Assembly (NCBI GenBank): GCA_030411725.1
Contig: MU839836.1
Span: 806,001-870,000 of the forward strand
Direction: 5' to 3'
Origin: Echria macrotheca
Taxonomy: Eukaryota; Ascomycota; Sordariomycetes; Sordariales; Schizotheciaceae
Length of the DNA stretch: 64,000 nt
In this document: one piece after another, positions 1-9,633 of the stretch
How positions within the stretch are numbered: the stretch's first letter is position 1
How the letters are laid out: each line of letters starts with the position of its first letter
Notes under the pieces: generated by a model
Databases searched by the model: none
Seen by the model: the letters and a program-made list of their open reading frames with translations, nothing else
What the model was told of the DNA's origin: nothing
Made by a program: the position numbers and the translations under genes

Positions 1-2
1 TC

Positions 3-428
3 CCTATCAGATGTAGTAATGAGTGCCTCTTTGCCCGCTTCGCTTGGACCATCTTCTCACCCGGCGTACTGGGCCACTTCTTGGACAAAAGCATTACGAG
101 TCGGCTACTTCTTGTCCACGACGCTGCCACCGGAACCTTGACCCTAGAGAGCCGCGATCGCGAGCAAGTCAATGCGCTCCTCGCCGCGTCACGGTCCCGT
201 AGCGCGAGTCCAAAGAAGAGGAAGGTACCAGATGTTGCCAGCAATGACGCAAGCTATCAGTGCGATCTACTATACGGCGACATCGGGGATGGTCAGACGG
301 ACAGCGGGTTACCTGAGAGGAACCCACGTCGGGGTCGGCCGAGGAAGAGGCAGTGGGCGAACGACGAAGAGGGTCGAGACATGGTCATTCAGAAGAGGGA
401 GAAGGTCGAGCTAGGTGTCGCGATGTGA
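3..428 (+). CDS. C-terminal part of a basic, probably nuclear protein (5' end outside window)
   Basis: The frame is open from base 3 to a TGA at 426-428, so the start lies upstream of the window. About 141 residues are visible. The first 50 contain an ordered stretch (RCSNECLFARFAWTIF), followed by a Ser/Arg-rich linker with basic clusters (SASPKKRKV, RGRPRKRQ) that look like nuclear localisation signals or an AT-hook-like motif, and an acidic/basic tail. I do not recognise the family. A diverged inverted copy of the tail lies at 50313-50590, so this is a multicopy gene or an element-borne gene. The copy here has an undamaged frame, which favours a functional gene. Coding status is supported by the conserved frame between the copies, not by a known domain. 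Confidence 0.5.
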   Translation, partial: PIRCSNECLFARFAWTIFSPGVLGHFLDKSITSRLLLVHDAATGTLTLESRDREQVNALLAASRSRSASPKKRKVPDVASNDASYQCDLLYGDIGDGQTDSGLPERNPRRGRPRKRQWANDEEGRDMVIQKREKVELGVAM

Positions 429-1028
429 TGTAGATCTGTTGCTGGACAAGATCCTCCGAGGGCGACCAGTAGGGAGAGCTTCTTCTGCATCACCCGATGC
501 TCCAAGCGACGTTTGCCCGTCCGTTTAGCCGACACCTCCTCGAACGCGGTGGATTCTTCGAGTCGTGTCCTGCCGGGACTTGCGCAGGTTGGGGTTTCCT
601 CCCGCCTCTTTTTGAGGTCCAGTTCTCGTCCCTTTGGACCCGAAAAGGTTGATGAGGCGGGCTCCGCCCAACCTGCCAGTGGTTGTTTGTACGGTCCCTG
701 ATTACTTCGATGCCATTACGTTTGACAAACAGTTGCGTCCTGTCCCACGACCAGCCCAACCGGTCGTTCATGCCGCTCTGCGACGTGTCGGTTCCTGCGC
801 CGCCGAGTGTGACCATGTTTTCTGGCCTCGATCGATCGTGACTTAGTTCTCCACTTTGGCCAAGCTTTGGTTCACCGCTGCCGGCCACTACATGGTAGCG
901 CGCGAGTTGGAGTATCGTGTGCCAAGTTTTGCCCCCCACATGTAGTTAAGATAGAGTGAAACGGATGTACCACAGCTGGTGCCAAATCTCATGCGACTTT
1001 GATGTTATTTACAGTAGTGCCGGCTTTC
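429..1028. repeat. Intergenic stretch with dispersed-repeat fragments
   Basis: No convincing gene. Around 585-640 lies the motif GTTGGGGTTTCCTCCCGCCTC followed by TTCTCGTCCC. Around 852-895 lies a degenerate TTGGCCAAGCTTTGGTTCACCGC segment. Both recur many times between 5 kb and 58 kb (for example near 18020, 40380, 55700 and 58010). The long minus-strand open frame here covers these repeat pieces and has no domain-like content. Confidence 0.55.
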
Positions 1029-3313
1029 TTAAGCTCCGCTTCTTCTCAGCCGGCCTAACACGGCCTGTCGTCTTCCCACACAAGTCTGACAACAACACCC
1101 CTTACCGAAAAAATCCCGCCCGTACCTGATAGTTATCTCGCTACCATCGAATATATCCTGCTTTGCTTGGATCCCAATCATCCACCGGCCAGACAACTTG
1201 AGCGGTAAAATTAGGGCTGACGGCCGACAATCGTGGTTCAGAAGTCTGAAGCAGTTGCCACGTCGCCCGCAGTAAACCTGGCAAACGGCGCTCGGGGGTT
1301 CAATGTCGCTTCTCACAAGTTCCACAACCCACTTGTCGTCTTTATAAGTATTCAGTGGCACAAGCTCCCCGGTGATCTCTCCGATCCATTCGCCCTTTCT
1401 GTAGGCGATTTGGCCTGGGCTTGCAGCCACTGCTTGAAGACCGAGCCCCTTGCCCTCATACCGCTTGATAAGCGGCGTAGCCTTAGGAAATGCCTCGTCG
1501 GCGCAGCCGCAGCTCCTCGCTTCGCAGAGATCGCATCCAGTTGCTTTCGTTGGATCCACAGGCCACGCCCAGTCGGATGGCCATGCTTTCGGCCGCGCCC
1601 AGCGCCGGGAACCGTCGGGCTGGTATAAGTTCCTTGGGATACACGGAAATGTTCCGAATGTGGCGTCCTGGAGTGTCCCGTTGTTGTATATTTCATCTGG
1701 GGTGAGGCTAGCACTCTCCCACAAAAACTCGACGTCTGCCGCGCCGCCTAATATATTTTGAAACGCCTTTGCAGCGCTACGGAGCTGGTCGACATGCGGG
1801 TTCTTGAGCCGCCGGTGGAAATCTGCGAGCTCGTTGTCTGTCATATCCCAGTAGCTAGCTGGGTCAGCACCCCCTTCGCCTGGGGGAACGATAAGACACA
1901 ATAACCCATCATACTTGCCGCAAACGCGGTTCCACTTCCTCCCGTAAGTTAGGTGCTGGTCAAACTTAGCGGAGGGCCATCCCAGCTGCTCCATGGCCTT
2001 TTGCCTCACTGCAGGCGAAACACTGACCCTGTAGCCCTCAATGGTACTATCGAGGTGTTTCGCAAGCATGCATTGCCCGAGCCGAGTGAAGAAGGATGTC
2101 AGAACGCTCTGCTTGGTGGCCTGACTAAGGATGTGTGTCGCACGCTCCAGGGTGTCCACGCGGTGCCGGAAAATCCCAACCGGGTCCCTCATATTGTGGA
2201 CAAGGGATAGAAAATATCTGAGGGCCTCCAGGCTTCGAACCCGATCGGCCAACTCTTGCGGGCTGGCGTGATGTTGCTTAGGCTTCTTCACCTTAGGAGT
2301 CTTCTTTGAGCCTCGCACACTGGTGCTCCTGCCGTCCTCGTCGTCGCTCTTATCATAAGAGCTGCCCCTATCGTCTTGGCGCTGCGGTTTTCTCTTGTTC
2401 TTGCCTGCTGGCGCTACTGGTGAGCCAGTAAGCACCACCTCGGTACCGCTAGCCGGCGGCGTGATGCGGGTAGGCGGCAGTGGATCGGGGGCCGAGGCCG
2501 TTGCCGGCTGGGACACGGTAGGGGACGCATCCTGGGTTGCAGGCGAGGAGGTCGGAAACGATGGGTTGAGAGAAGCCCGCTGGGCGACCGTATTGCGGAT
2601 AGGTAAACACGGCGGCTCAGCAAAGGTCTCATCCTCTGTTGGATCGATCGCTGTCTTGCCTCCTATCGACCCACTCACCATCTCCACCCTGTTCGGTTGT
2701 TGTATCTCAGTGACGTTTCCGTTACAGAGGGTAGCGGTCAAGGCCGCTAAAGGCTCCTTCGTTTTACCTTGCACTGCTAGGTGTTAGCTCTACCGTCGCT
2801 GAGCTTTCCGGGATGGGGGCGACTACGATGCCCTTTTATCCTCTCCAAGAGGCGGAGAAGTTCTGTGATCTGGGAGGTAGCGTCTGTCTCTCTCGCTGAG
2901 GATGCTGGTTCCTCTCTCGACGTTGACCTAGCGGGTATTTCTCCGCCGCTACATCGGGTAGGGCTCTGCCCAAGTCGGGTAACGAAATCGCGGGCATCGT
3001 TTAAAAACCTTTCTATATCGACATTGGAATTGGAGGAGGAAAGGTTGGCTGGTACGACTTGCTTGTCTGACTCGCGGCGTTTTCGCTTTGCAGATAGGGT
3101 GGAGAGGTATTCCTTTACATCGGGAGGCGCATCGTCGAGCTCCCTCGCGCTAATGCGTATCTCGTCGCCGGGCAGAACCATGGCTGCATCGTTGAATTCT
3201 ATATCTCCTAACGCCTTTAAAATGGCGTTGAGTGGGTGGTTGTATTCTTTTTGCTTGCGCTCTTTGTTGGCGACTTGTAACGTAATCACAGGAACGCACA
3301 GCCGTAATGTCAT
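1029..3313 (-). CDS. SET-domain protein (putative protein lysine methyltransferase), two exons
   Basis: I join two minus-strand frames across a 50-nt intron (2777-2826; GTAGTC donor, GCTAAC branch site, CACCTAG acceptor). The join keeps the frame and gives about 744 residues from ATG 3313 (context GCCATGA). Without the intron the second frame has no ATG near its start. The N-terminal 160 residues are charged and the middle is Pro/Ser/Thr-rich with basic clusters (KNKRK, KKTPKVKKPK), suggesting a nuclear protein. The C-terminal ~150 residues form a SET domain: GKGLGLQAVA near its start, then GEWIGEITGEL, then RLLNHDC (the NH motif), then ITIRYGRDFF. A post-SET-like CCCQTC follows. Known SET proteins transfer methyl groups from SAM to lysines; the substrate here is unknown. 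Fungal genomes hold many such orphan SET proteins in accessory regions. The domain call is firm; the start and intron are inferred. Confidence 0.8.
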
Positions 3314-3397
3314 GGCAGAATTGCGAAGCGGTGAGGTAGGATGGGATCCCTTGTTTTCGGGGCGTTTCGCCAAATGCGCGGCGCAGGGCTAGATGAC

Positions 3398-4072
3398 TCA
3401 GCACTCGACGAGCATCGAGAGATGACTCAGCTTGTAGATGTCGGAGCACGGGAGCTGGATGTGGAGGTCTTCGGAGCGAATCGTTGATACCCGTCCCTTG
3501 CCGCACCCGAGCAGCCTATCCAGGATCAAACAGCTGAACATGGTTCGGCGGCGGATTTCCCTCGCGACCGTCATTTGGGACTGCGTTACGGACATCTTTG
3601 TTGCCGCCGTCCTCGGTGACTTGAAGCGTTTTTCCTGCTCCCTGTCGCCCTCGCCGAGGCCCAAGGCTTGGGCCATCCGGATAGCCACGCCAACATATAT
3701 CCAGGCCGTCATGCCACTTAACCTCGGTCGGGACTGGCTCCATTCGTACATCCCGAGCATCAGGAAGGCCTGCACCCGCTCGACAGACACAATCGTCATA
3801 CTCGTCCGGAGGTCGCCAATGGCCTTGGTAAGCGCCTCAGCATAGTACTCGGAAGCATCCGCACTGCTTACGGGCCGGCTCTTGGTCGGGGCGCCAGGCG
3901 CAGGAAGTGTACGGGGAGTGGCGACGTACGACACTGTAACCAAAAGTGGCCGACTGCTTGCGACAGCACAGCCGGAAACAAAAAGCCCCAGCCTCGCCCT
4001 GCCCTGCCTGTTTCCCAGACCCCAGTCCCATCGAACCCAATAGATCTCCACGGCACCATCAGAAACCACCAT
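3398..4072 (-). pseudogene. Truncated fungal-specific transcription factor (Fungal_trans middle homology region only)
   Basis: An open frame of 224 residues from ATG 4072. Residues ~70-205 match the middle homology region of Zn2Cys6 regulators: a helix with VQAFLMLGMYEWSQ, then AWIYVGVAIRMAQALGL, then EIRRRTMFSCLILDR and the SEDLHIQLPCSD stretch that in this family precedes the rest of the regulatory domain. Homology stops right after LPCSD and the frame closes at 3398. No Cys6 DNA-binding motif is found upstream, and the first ~65 residues look like non-coding read-through. It is therefore a fragment missing both the DNA-binding end and the C-terminal half, abutting the SET gene. An intron joining it to further coding sequence was looked for and not found. 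Confidence 0.65.
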
Positions 4073-4104
4073 CTGGATCAGTAACCCGCTGCTGCCGATC
4101 CAAT

Positions 4105-4263
4105 TTAGGTCTTGGGATCCATCGACTCCTCCTTCTGGACCTTTGCGACGTGTACGAGGCTGTTCTGGGGGTTGAGGTTCGCATCGAAAGTGTTCTTGAC
4201 TTCGTTGTCGGAAGGCTCAGACGGCTTCTGAGGCTGCTCTGGTCTGGTTTCTTCGGGGAGCAT
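4105..4263 (-). other. Short open frame, possible exon or gene relic, unrecognised
   Basis: A 52-residue frame from ATG 4263 to TAA 4105. Its composition is low in Arg and hydrophilic (MLPEETRPEQ at the start, ending EESMDPKT), unlike the Arg/Pro-rich shadows of GC-rich repeats nearby. It is upstream of the truncated transcription factor on the same strand but not in an arrangement that can be spliced to it with confidence. A possible donor GTGAGA and acceptor TTGAG lie just upstream. Function unknown. Confidence 0.2.
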
Positions 4264-4329
4264 GCTCCCTCAATGCAATCCAGTTCACCACCACCCTTAG
4301 AGTGCGTGCGGTCTTCTCACCTCAGGTGC

Positions 4330-5912
4330 TAACATCCTTTCAGATTAACCTCGCGGATAATGGCTTGAAAAGGGGTGGTATGTGGGCAATTCTGTGGCAG
4401 TGTGGGGATGTTGCGGTGGTGGCGGCGGCTGGGATTTTGGCTCGCCAACGCAGGGCGTTGAACGGCTTGCGATCGGTTGGAACTCTCTCCGCGCCAACCC
4501 ACCCGTTTTCTCTTGTTCTGCGCTGCCCTCCATCTGTCGCCCCTTGGTCGGAATGGTCCACCAAACAGCCCTAGACCACGAGGGCAAGAACGAAATGCAT
4601 AACACTCAGACAAGTTACTGCTGCCGACCGCTGCTTGTTAGATCACTTTGGCCAGGGCAGTGGCGTGACCAAGGCCGGTTGGAGTACCGTGATCCTGATT
4701 CCCGACCTTGAGCGGTGCTGCCATGAGTGTCAGACCAGTTCACCTTTCCCACCAGCACGTACGGTCAAGTCAATAGCTTTCTCAAGGTAGGCTTTAGTAG
4801 CTTTTTCAAAACTAACTTAGCTAACCGCTACGTTGTTAGGTCCTCTTCGAGACATGCCGCGACTCGACGAATCCACTGCGTTTCGAGACGAGACGAGGTC
4901 TGAAGAGTCGGCGGAAACAGACACCCTCTCAGATTATCGCGTCGCGACGGCCGACCCGACAACAAGGTGCGAAATTCAAAGCCAGAACTCCCACCTCGAG
5001 TGGACTGGCGATCGCGGGGTCAACACTGCCCAAGCCTCTCTTCGCCCGTAACCGTAAGAGGCGATCTGGGATAAACCGCTCCCTCCTCCGCGTCGCCCTG
5101 CCAAAGACCAGGCGATGCGAGATTTTGATGATGGTTGGAGCGCATCCTTCTTCTTCTCAGATACATGGACTGACCACCACCATTGGTTAGGTCAGTACCT
5201 TGGCCGTGACGACGAGGGCGGAGAGGCCGTCGTTTGCGCTGAGCTGGCTTGGAGGCCCGGTTCTCGTCCCCTATGCCGACTTTTATCCTTGTGCCAAGTT
5301 TTGGTCCCGAAAAGTCACGAAGACTAGCGATGACGACGGAATACAAGGATGAGAACCCAAAAAGAGAGGTGGGAAAAACCACAACTGGCGCGAGACATCG
5401 AAACCTGATCCTGCTGTGACTACGGCGTCAGCCACCACCGTCACTTCATCGCGCCGGCCATCTTCGACAGTCATCGCTTGTTGCACCGCAAACACACCGA
5501 AACTATGCCCGCCGAGGTATACACCGCGCGTTCAAATCCAGCCCCAGTCTAGACAGAGCCACAACGTGGAATTCTACATACTGCGGCTCTGCCCCTCCCA
5601 TGATCCCATTTTCCGGCCCCGCGCTGCCCTCGACACTCACTGGACGCTCCGAATTCGCCGAGTTTGGACGCCAGTCATTCCCGTGCTGCGCTCCCACCAT
5701 GAGTGCCCGGATCGCGGCTCCAGCGGTTTTACGGTCCAGCTAGCCGACCCCGCATTGCCTCCATCAGGTCTCCCTTCTCGGCCGCGTCTCCCCCAAAGGA
5801 CACAGACGTTGGCCTGAGGAGCATTGTCAAGTGTCGAGGTGAGAAAACCCTGACTGCCGTGGGTCGCAACCAGCCTCGAGTAGCCTCCTTGAGCACAGAG
5901 GACCTGCAGGCA
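4330..5912. repeat. Repeat-fragment stretch without recognised gene
   Basis: Segment 4889-4960 (CGAGACGAGGTCTGAAGAG...) reappears as a direct diverged copy at 36830-36900. Segment 4985-5025 resembles 25768-25815. Segment 5205-5310 is an inverted copy of the unit seen at 45110-45190 and 55875-55960 (GACGAGGGCGGAGAGG..., then GGCCCGGTTCTCGTCCC and CCAAGTTTTGG). Frames in this stretch are Arg/Pro/Ser-rich shadows with no domains. Confidence 0.55.
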
Positions 5913-6064
5913 AGTTGAACCACGTTGAGCTTGGCATCGAGACGCAAGAGATCTTTACCGCCGAGGCAGGGTCAGCGGATCGAACGACGCATGATCGAGT
6001 ACAACCCCCTTCCTCACACTCTTCTCTTCACTACAATGACTGACCGCCCAATTCAACAGTGAAC
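5913..6064 (-). repeat. Left arm of an imperfect inverted repeat bracketing the serine hydrolase gene
   Basis: Starts AAGTTGAACCACGTTGAGCT, includes CCGCCGAGGCAGGGTCAGCG and the family motif CTCTTCACTACAATGACTGA, and ends near CAACAG. The reverse complement of 8638-8853 shows the same order of blocks with the same outer end. This arm lacks roughly 55 nt present in the right arm. The AATGACTGACC...CAACAG motif is dispersed through the window (8.65, 17.6, 34.99, 37.25, 41.94, 42.6, 47.61, 48.18, 49.78, 54.61, 57.16 and 58.21 kb). Confidence 0.75.
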
Positions 6065-6375
6065 CACCCCTTGCCCCGCCCTACCTTCCGCCTCGCGGGA
6101 CGCCGACAAGATGAAAGACCGACAAGATGAAAGGACTCCAACCCATAACTTCAACCACCACCCTCGATCGCCCCTCGCCGAGCTCAACAAGATCGAGAAA
6201 CAGGAAGATGACTAAGCTTCTGGATTCGACCGCCATACTATGCGGCCCGGTTCTTGCCCCCCCGCGCTACCCTCCACAGCCACCCTCAATCGCCGGGCTC
6301 GGCGCCGCGGTTCTTCACTCCGCCGTGCGTCCATGTGATGACGAAGTTGATGTATTTGTTGCCCCCGCCAAGCGT

Positions 6376-8369
6376 TCAGCTCCGCATCTTCTGGAAGAAA
6401 TATGGCTCCTTACGCTTCTCCAGCACCCAAGTAGCTCCGTTAACTGCGCCGCGGACATCCCTTTTGAAGGACAGGACGCCAACCATGTAATAGTCCCAGT
6501 CCAACCAACCTCCCTTCAACCAGTCGTCGCGTGTCTTTGGCCAGAAGCTGTACTGGTCGACGTTGTGGTACTCGAGTGGCCAGATCGCATCCTTTCGGTT
6601 GTTCAGGCAAAGCTGCAGTTTGCCATCTTCACTGCCACGCCGGATCACCAGATCGATGGCGAGCCCATAATATCGCCCGATGTAGTCCTCGTGATTGGCT
6701 TCCGGGGCAGAAACATCTCGATGGTCTTCCAAATCACGCATAATCTGCTGGAACTGCCCCTTGCGAATGCCCCTTTCCTTCTTCGCAATCGACAATAAGT
6801 CGACGGGTGGTTGAAGATCAAACAGGGCCTGGATGAGAGCGGAGGCTGCGAGATCAGCCGCATCTGCGCAATTGAGGCCGTTCGAGAAGACAACGACGGC
6901 GCTTTGAGTCTCGGGGAAAATGTGAAGACAGTTTGTGCCGCAAAAACCGATACCAACAGACTTGTAGAGAAGCCGCGGCCCCGAGGTCCGCCCCAAGATA
7001 GACTGATCGCGGAATGTCTTCTCTGCTTCTGTCACGTTTCGGGCTAGGACCGAATTCCACGAGCCCCACGATACCATGCACGTCGGCATCCTAGCCCTGA
7101 GCCATCCAAGGTGATAGGCAGCCTCGTTCTGAAGAGGATCGTTGTGTGGACGGGTCCAGTAGTAGCCGTTGAGTATGGGACCCATTTGCTTCAGCGGGTT
7201 CTCTCGGACGCCTGAATCCGCAAGGACGGCGAAATCCGAAATGCTCAAATCATCAAACCATGCCTCCATGACTGCCGCGCTGAAAATCATCATATCCCTG
7301 ACCGAGCTTCGTACACCCACCATTCCCAAGATAGGGCTGTTATCCTCGGAAGTCCATTCGTGATCGAGAAAGCTCCATGATTCGTTATCCAGCTTAGCAT
7401 AGGCGTGAGCCACATTCGGGTCACCCCCGTCCTTCCCGTTGTGCAGAAGACGATTCTTGAAGACGGCAGTATTTGTCATCCCCAGGGGATCCAATATGCG
7501 TTCTTGCAGAAAATCCGCATATCTCATGCCTGAAACCTTTTCGACCACCAACGCGATGAGCCCGTAGGCTATATTGGAGTACTGATATTCGCGGTTGAAG
7601 TAGGGCTGACCGCGATCTGTTGGCAGTTAGCAACTGTGATATGCAACGCCCGAGGATTCAGTAGGCATGAGGTTTGCCTGCTGCTTCAGCCAATGTTTTC
7701 ATCGGGCTACTGCATACCATCTGTTCGGGCCTCGTTCACCAGTTCGATGAAGTCCCGCTGTTGGACAAGCACTTTCCCTTGCTGAGCTAACATCGTGATC
7801 ACGGGATTCGACAGCCCTCCCGAGTGCCGCAAGAAGTCATTGAAGGTGGCCTCGGTGGCTACACGCGGATCGCCATTCGGCTTGAACTCCGGGACGTACT
7901 TGCCCACCGGATCAGCCCAGTCCAGCTTGCCTTCCTCTACCAGTATGCCCACCGCGGCAGAAACAAAAGCTTTTGAAATGGAACACAAGGTGTACAGCGT
8001 TTCTTCATCCGGAGGGGCGGGGTTGTCTGCTCGGGGATCAGTAGCGCCGAAGCCGTGTGTCAGCACAACTTTCCGCCGATGAATCACACCGATTGAGATT
8101 GATGGGACTTGGCATATGTTCCTAAGCTCTTCGATGATGCCGAAGACACTTTCAAGTTTCTTATCAACCACCTGAGATATGCTGTAAGTCTGCCTCTTGC
8201 CAACTTGTCACGCTGGGAAGCAACGTACCTCGGTCGGCTGGAGGTCTTTCGTCCAAGAATGGAAAGGAAGATACTTGCGTATCTCGCCGTATATGTATGC
8301 GAAGTAAGCTTTTGTTTTGTCTTCAGCTTCACTATCGTTCATGGCTGATTTAGTCTTGCGCGGAACCAT
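6376..8369 (-). CDS. Beta-lactamase/penicillin-binding-protein-like serine hydrolase, three exons
   Basis: Exons 8369-8229, 8171-7718 and 7616-6376, joined over introns 8172-8228 (57 nt, GTACGT...CTCAG) and 7617-7717 (101 nt, GTATGC...AACAG), give about 611 residues. The start ATG 8369 has a good context (GCCATGG); the frame extends upstream only to a TTG. The class C/PBP-like fold is shown by the SISK tetrad (S-x-x-K, nucleophile Ser ~111, Lys ~114) and by YSN (~211-213), the tyrosine motif, which is split from the first by the second intron. The third motif is less clear; a GTN near FCGTNCLHIF is a candidate. The C-terminal ~110 residues form a separate beta-rich extension. There is no signal peptide, so it is likely cytosolic. 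Fungal relatives act as esterases or acyltransferases, some in secondary metabolism; no biosynthetic neighbours are present here, so the substrate is unknown. All motifs are intact. Confidence 0.85.
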
Positions 8370-8637
8370 GGCACCGTCTGCAACGCTAGGTGGGTCGTAT
8401 ATGCTCAAGTGACTACTCGGATGCGAGAAGGATCGCCAGCTTAGTGGTTTTAATGAAGCCTAGGCCCGGGCTATTAGATGATATGAAGTGACTCTGAGAC
8501 CAGAATTCGGCTTATTACCGTTGCGTTACGGAATGGGCAGAAAGTGTGCGTTTTGCGAAAAGCGGTGGTGGGTTCTGGGATCGTGCGGGCATGAGGCGTC
8601 GATTCTTCGAGGTGGCGTGGATGAGGGTATGCGTTGC

Positions 8638-8853
8638 GTTGACTGTTGAATCAGGCGGTCAGTCATTGTAGTGAAGAGAAGAGTATGAAGAATGGGGGTT
8701 GTACTCGATTATGGCAAATAACATCGAGCGACTAAGGTGTCATTGCTGCCTGACGACCTCCGCCGCACTCGCCGTCCGATCCGCTGACCCTGCCTCGGCG
8801 GCGCGCCGGGAAAAAGCTCTGCGTCCCGATTCCAAGCTCAGCGTAGTTCAACT
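8638..8853 (+). repeat. Right arm of the inverted repeat bracketing the serine hydrolase gene
   Basis: Reading inward from its outer end (reverse complement), it begins AAGTTGAACTACGCTGAGCT, passes through CCGCCGAGGCAGGGTCAGCG and ends with the ACAATGACTGACCGCC...CAACAG motif, mirroring 5913-6064. Part of it (8780-8835) also recurs at 17625-17685. Confidence 0.75.
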
Positions 8854-9633
8854 TATTCGGCGGTAGGCGTCATACTGCGCGCGGCCAACGACGCTCTCGG
8901 GCTCTAAACAGGGCAATAATCGGTTGAAAGATGTTGGCAGCTGCTATCGAAGCAGGAGCAGTGCGTTCTGGAGATTGTTGTCGTGTAGGTGAGGCCAGCG
9001 CAGCTAGCCTCGTGTGCGGGATAACGACGGAGCGGTCGGGTGAACTGCAGGTCGGCGCCGTCTTGCCCTTCTTGTGGAGCAAACTTGAATTTGAATTTCG
9101 GTCTCGGCGAGCAGGCGAATCCAATATAGGCAAAACAAGCCCAAACTGTCGGGTCTCCAAATGTGTTGCTACGATTGGTCAAAGTGCTGGCCACAGAAGC
9201 GAGTTGTCATATGACCAATCTTGACGCGATGTCATTTCATCACAACCGCATTGCCACCTGTCAGCTTCGGATATCTGAATTCTTCGGTTTGAATTGTCTA
9301 GCGATCATCTGTTCAGGTTTGCGACAACGACTGGCCTTCCCTCCATTTTCCTGAGATTCATCGCATCGCCTATTTGCTCATCTCAGCTCGCCCATTAGCG
9401 ACTGCTTTTTGCCTCGCCCGGAATCAGTTTGACCACTTCGTCGACAAGGAACTCGGGTTTCGCCATCTCGGGCTGGGAACTTCATGGCATCCACCTCATT
9501 GCCGGTCCTTTGAGGCGAGACAGCCCTGTGATCCAACTGTCACAAGGGCGACTGAGCTTTCTATGAAGCCCGATCTTGTCATCTAGCTTCGCCGAGCAGA
9601 GACGGGACCGGGGATCCGGCCTCGTTCATCACC
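8854..9633. promoter_or_regulatory. Upstream region of the 1248-residue gene
   Basis: No gene, RNA or strong repeat recognised. It should hold the promoter and 5' leader of the gene starting at 9634. No specific element could be identified. Confidence 0.3.
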
